Source of the DNA: an uncultured Eubacteriales bacterium
Lineage (GTDB): Bacteria > Bacillota > Clostridia > Oscillospirales > Oscillospiraceae
Reading direction: 5' to 3'
Assembly (NCBI GenBank): GCA_900550165.1
Contig: URQY01000018.1
Coordinates: 1-29,922, forward strand
Length of the DNA: 29,922 nt
The notes beneath the pieces are model-generated. The model was not told the origin of the DNA and made no database searches. It saw only the letters and a list, made by a program, of their open reading frames with translations. Shown here piece after piece: positions 28,509 to 29,922 of this stretch. A program made the translations under genes and the position numbers. Every line of letters starts with the position of its first letter. Within the stretch, counting starts at the first letter, position 1.

Positions 28509-28880
28509 ATGCAGGAAGCGAAGATTAACTTAGGCAAGGTCGTTCGCATAGCCCGCAAGCGCAAGAGGATCACACAGGACTATCTGGCAGAAAAGGTCGG
28601 GGTTCAGCCACGAACGATTCTGGAAATAGAGAATGGCAGGGGAAATCCCCGTTTTGAAAATCTGTTTGTGATGGTTCGCCTGCTGGACATCGCCCCTAAT
28701 GATATTTTTAATTACGATTGCGGTCTGGCGCAGGATACCGAACAGCTTTTTCAGGAGTTGTCCAGTTTTAGTGAAGAGGAACAGCGCATGGCTGCAGCTG
28801 CCGCCAGAGCAGTGCTGCAGCAGATCCGCTATGAGAAGGAACACTGCAAAGAAGAGGTTTCAAACAAAACGAACGGCTGA
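28509..28880 (+). CDS. XRE-family HTH transcriptional regulator
   Basis: A 123-residue protein. Seen: an N-terminal lambda-repressor-type HTH (about 8-66; RKRITQDYLAEKVGVQPRTI and LEIENGRGNPRFENLFVMVR) followed by a short helical region (80-115) that probably mediates dimerisation. GAGGTGA precedes the ATG. It is divergent from the ORF/sigma-like pair with a 101-bp shared region, the layout of a phage- or ICE-type switch. Small XRE proteins commonly repress transfer or excision genes; the target is not shown. Confidence 0.9.
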   Translation: MQEAKINLGKVVRIARKRKRITQDYLAEKVGVQPRTILEIENGRGNPRFENLFVMVRLLDIAPNDIFNYDCGLAQDTEQLFQELSSFSEEEQRMAAAAARAVLQQIRYEKEHCKEEVSNKTNG

Positions 28881-28910
28881 GAGAAGGTAAACGCCTCTCC
28901 CAGCCGTTTT
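28872..28910 (+). terminator. Rho-independent terminator after the XRE gene
   Basis: AACGGCTG (28872-28879) pairs with CAGCCGTT (28901-28908), continued inward by GAGAG/CTCTC with a mismatch, and ends in TTTT. The left arm overlaps the stop codon. Confidence 0.8.
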
Positions 28911-29201
28911 GCATGATGGCTCATAGCAGCGTCTATCTTTACTTGATCATTTCGGACTGCTTCACTTACACATCAAAATGCGATATATAAAACTCTTTTG
29001 TGTCTCCTACTATACTTATTACGATGAAGTCCTCCTATTTTGGACGCTTCCAGAAAAGTTATCGCCTTTTCTTTTATTTTCAAGCGGCTCCCCAGTACAG
29101 ACCAGTCATAGGCTTCAAACCGATCCAATAGGGGGGAAACTTGCTCTTCGAAAATCCGTTACAGCATTTTTACAATACTCGCGCAGGATATGGCAATCAT
29201 A
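28911..29201. other. AT-rich stretch without a convincing gene
   Basis: No start codon with a Shine-Dalgarno is seen on either strand. On the minus strand one frame is open from 29158 to the stop at 28973-28975 (61 codons, DRFEAYDWSVLG...), but it lacks a start and an in-frame TAA lies just upstream, so at most it is a gene remnant. Confidence 0.5.
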
Positions 29202-29405
29202 TCAGTAGCCTTCATTGACAACTTTCCAATGGCCATTGACGAACTCTAAAAAGATCGTTCGATCGGGCTCCTGCGCGATGCCGCCTTTGCTCACGCAGAC
29301 GGAAAAAGAAATTTCATTTTCTGTCCGGCTCTTCAATTCCAAAGAGACAACTTCAAAGACTGTATTCTCATAATAGACTCTGGCTGCTTCATCTGCTATT
29401 TTCAA
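29202..29405 (-). pseudogene. probable 5'-truncated gene remnant, C-terminal domain only
   Basis: A 67-codon frame that begins with TTG and has no good Shine-Dalgarno; an in-frame stop lies a few codons upstream. The product (VYYENTVFEVVSLELKSRTE ... FLEFVNGHWKVVNEGY) reads like the C-terminal strand-strand end of an NTF2-like or DUF4829-type secreted domain. I infer that the N-terminal part has been lost. It could also be a true small protein. Confidence 0.45.
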
Positions 29406-29511
29406 TTCTTCATTTCAATTGTACTTATTATATCATATATGTATAACAAAAGTATCGTTGAAATATTGCACATATCTATGTAATCAAGCGGCTTGCACCT
29501 TAGTCGGATTA

Positions 29512-29532
29512 CCTGCTCCGACAGCAGGTTTT
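29512..29532 (+). terminator. hairpin with T-run
   Basis: CCTGCT (29512-29517) pairs with AGCAGG (29523-29528) with a 5-nt loop and is followed by TTTT on the plus strand. No plus-strand gene is seen before it, so its role is unclear. Confidence 0.35.
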
Positions 29533-29536
29533 GGGT

Positions 29537-29641
29537 TTAACCAAAGAGGCCGGAGAACAGGATAACCAGAGTGATGCCGATGAGAGCCACGCCGCCGGTC
29601 ATCAACTGCTTTACACCAGGAGACTTCACATGGAGGTCACC
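29537..29641 (-). pseudogene. C-terminal fragment of a Maff2-family conjugation protein
   Basis: Translated on the minus strand, the last 34 codons read ...KSPGVKQLMTGGVALIGITLV... and end ILFSGLFG before a TAA. This matches, from memory, the C-terminus of Maff2 proteins, small membrane proteins of Tn916/CTn-type transfer modules. The N-terminal hydrophobic half is absent: upstream sequence in frame is unrelated and meets a stop near 29689. I conclude that the gene has been truncated. Confidence 0.5.
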
Positions 29642-29876
29642 GCATATCGTCACTGCAAGGCCCCGCCCCCTTGTAATGTCAATACGCTAACGAAAATATT
29701 TTTCACTGTCTGGCCGTTGCTGCAATAATAATCTCAAGAGCAAAATTTGTACAAAAAATTAGAGAAGCTGCCCAAAGCAAAAAGGGCCTGTCACAATATA
29801 TGCTAAAAAATGATAGTGCGATTTACCATCGTAATATTTCTTGCTACATTTGACGCACTTATCATCAAAATCGAAA

Positions 29877-29904
29877 GGGGCATCGGCTCAACTGCCGATG
29901 CCCC
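29877..29904. terminator. strong hairpin near the right window edge
   Basis: An 11-bp perfect stem (29877-29887 with 29894-29904) and 6-nt loop. The minus-strand side continues TTTCGATTTTG, so it probably terminates a gene lying to the right of the window. Between 29642 and 29876 I see no gene. Confidence 0.7.
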
Positions 29905-29922
29905 CATTGTTTTATTTATGCC

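Larger units (their letters stand above)
25476..29922. mobile_element. left end of an integrative element at a tRNA-Leu gene (right end outside window)
   Basis: Base composition drops to clearly more AT-rich after the tRNA locus. The region holds a tyrosine integrase next to a disrupted tRNA gene, an excisionase-like HTH protein, a sigma-region-4-like protein, an XRE regulator and a fragment like the Maff2 protein of Tn916/CTn-type conjugation modules. The left boundary is set at the point where the first tRNA-Leu breaks off; an alternative is the 3' end of the complete tRNA at 25702. The element may be a degraded ICE, since no transfer gene is intact here. Confidence 0.65.

Noticed and set aside
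28976..29158. Minus-strand open stretch of 61 codons
   Set aside because: No start codon with a signal; an in-frame TAA lies just upstream. Kept only as a possible remnant in the description of the gap.
28978..29208. Plus-strand frame of 76 codons in the element
   Set aside because: No Shine-Dalgarno, unusual composition, no family resemblance.
29756..29876. Minus-strand stretch encoding a short CxxC-containing peptide (DDKCVKCSKKYY)
   Set aside because: About 40 codons without a start, directly after an in-frame stop within a terminator-like hairpin; most likely chance.
1..29922. CRISPR array, rRNA operon or insertion sequence
   Set aside because: No regularly spaced direct repeats, no rRNA-like sequence and no transposase were found anywhere in the window.

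Overview
The window reads as a piece of chromosome from a GC-rich, anaerobic, spore-forming member of the Clostridia. A gut-type Oscillospiraceae relative is my best guess, but that is inference. The evidence is a NADH-dependent ferredoxin:NADP oxidoreductase pair (NfnAB), a CwlJ-GerQ spore-cortex lysis pair, a GerMN-domain lipoprotein, an FtsK/SpoIIIE translocase, strong Gram-positive Shine-Dalgarno sites and many GC-rich hairpin plus T-run terminators.

Layout. (1) 1-3935, minus strand: nfnB (cut by the window edge) and nfnA behind a good sigma-A promoter, a Crp/Fnr-family regulator just upstream, then a LysR-type regulator and a small TSCPD-domain protein. (2) 4064-7654, plus: uppP (undecaprenyl-diphosphate phosphatase) and ftsK/spoIIIE, closed by a terminator. 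(3) 7665-8706, plus: cwlJ-gerQ with a candidate mother-cell sigma promoter. (4) 8713-13648: a D,D-carboxypeptidase (minus) divergent from a tight plus-strand operon comEA-like / OmpR-type regulator / histidine kinase / GerMN lipoprotein. Their two promoters overlap face to face. (5) 13660-15889: a ROK sugar kinase (minus) and an unrecognised lipoprotein (plus). (6) 15956-20048, plus: a MacB-like ABC operon (ATPase, Ig-like membrane-anchored protein, FtsX-type permease) behind phased hexamer repeats that look like a response-regulator operator. (7) 20090-23408, plus: an XpaC / two-TM protein / TelA / TPM-domain operon. (8) 23458-25373, plus: adenine deaminase. (9) 25387-29922: a change to AT-richer DNA at a leucine tRNA locus, which is the left end of an integrative element.

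The element end is the most interesting part. A strong tRNA promoter leads into only the 5' half of a tRNA-Leu(CAA), which breaks off exactly after its anticodon loop. About 140 bp further on lies a complete tRNA-Leu(CAA) with its own candidate promoter and terminator. Next come a tyrosine integrase, an excisionase-like protein, a sigma-region-4-like protein, an uncharacterised structured ORF, an XRE regulator and decayed DNA that includes a probable Maff2-family fragment from a conjugation module. A 9-bp motif occurs five times around the integrase and is a candidate set of arm-type recombinase sites. The right end of the element lies outside the window.

Functionally, most of the chromosomal part concerns the cell envelope and spore (lipid carrier recycling, DNA translocation, peptidoglycan trimming, cortex lysis, envelope sensing and export), plus redox balance (NfnAB) and purine salvage (adenine deaminase).
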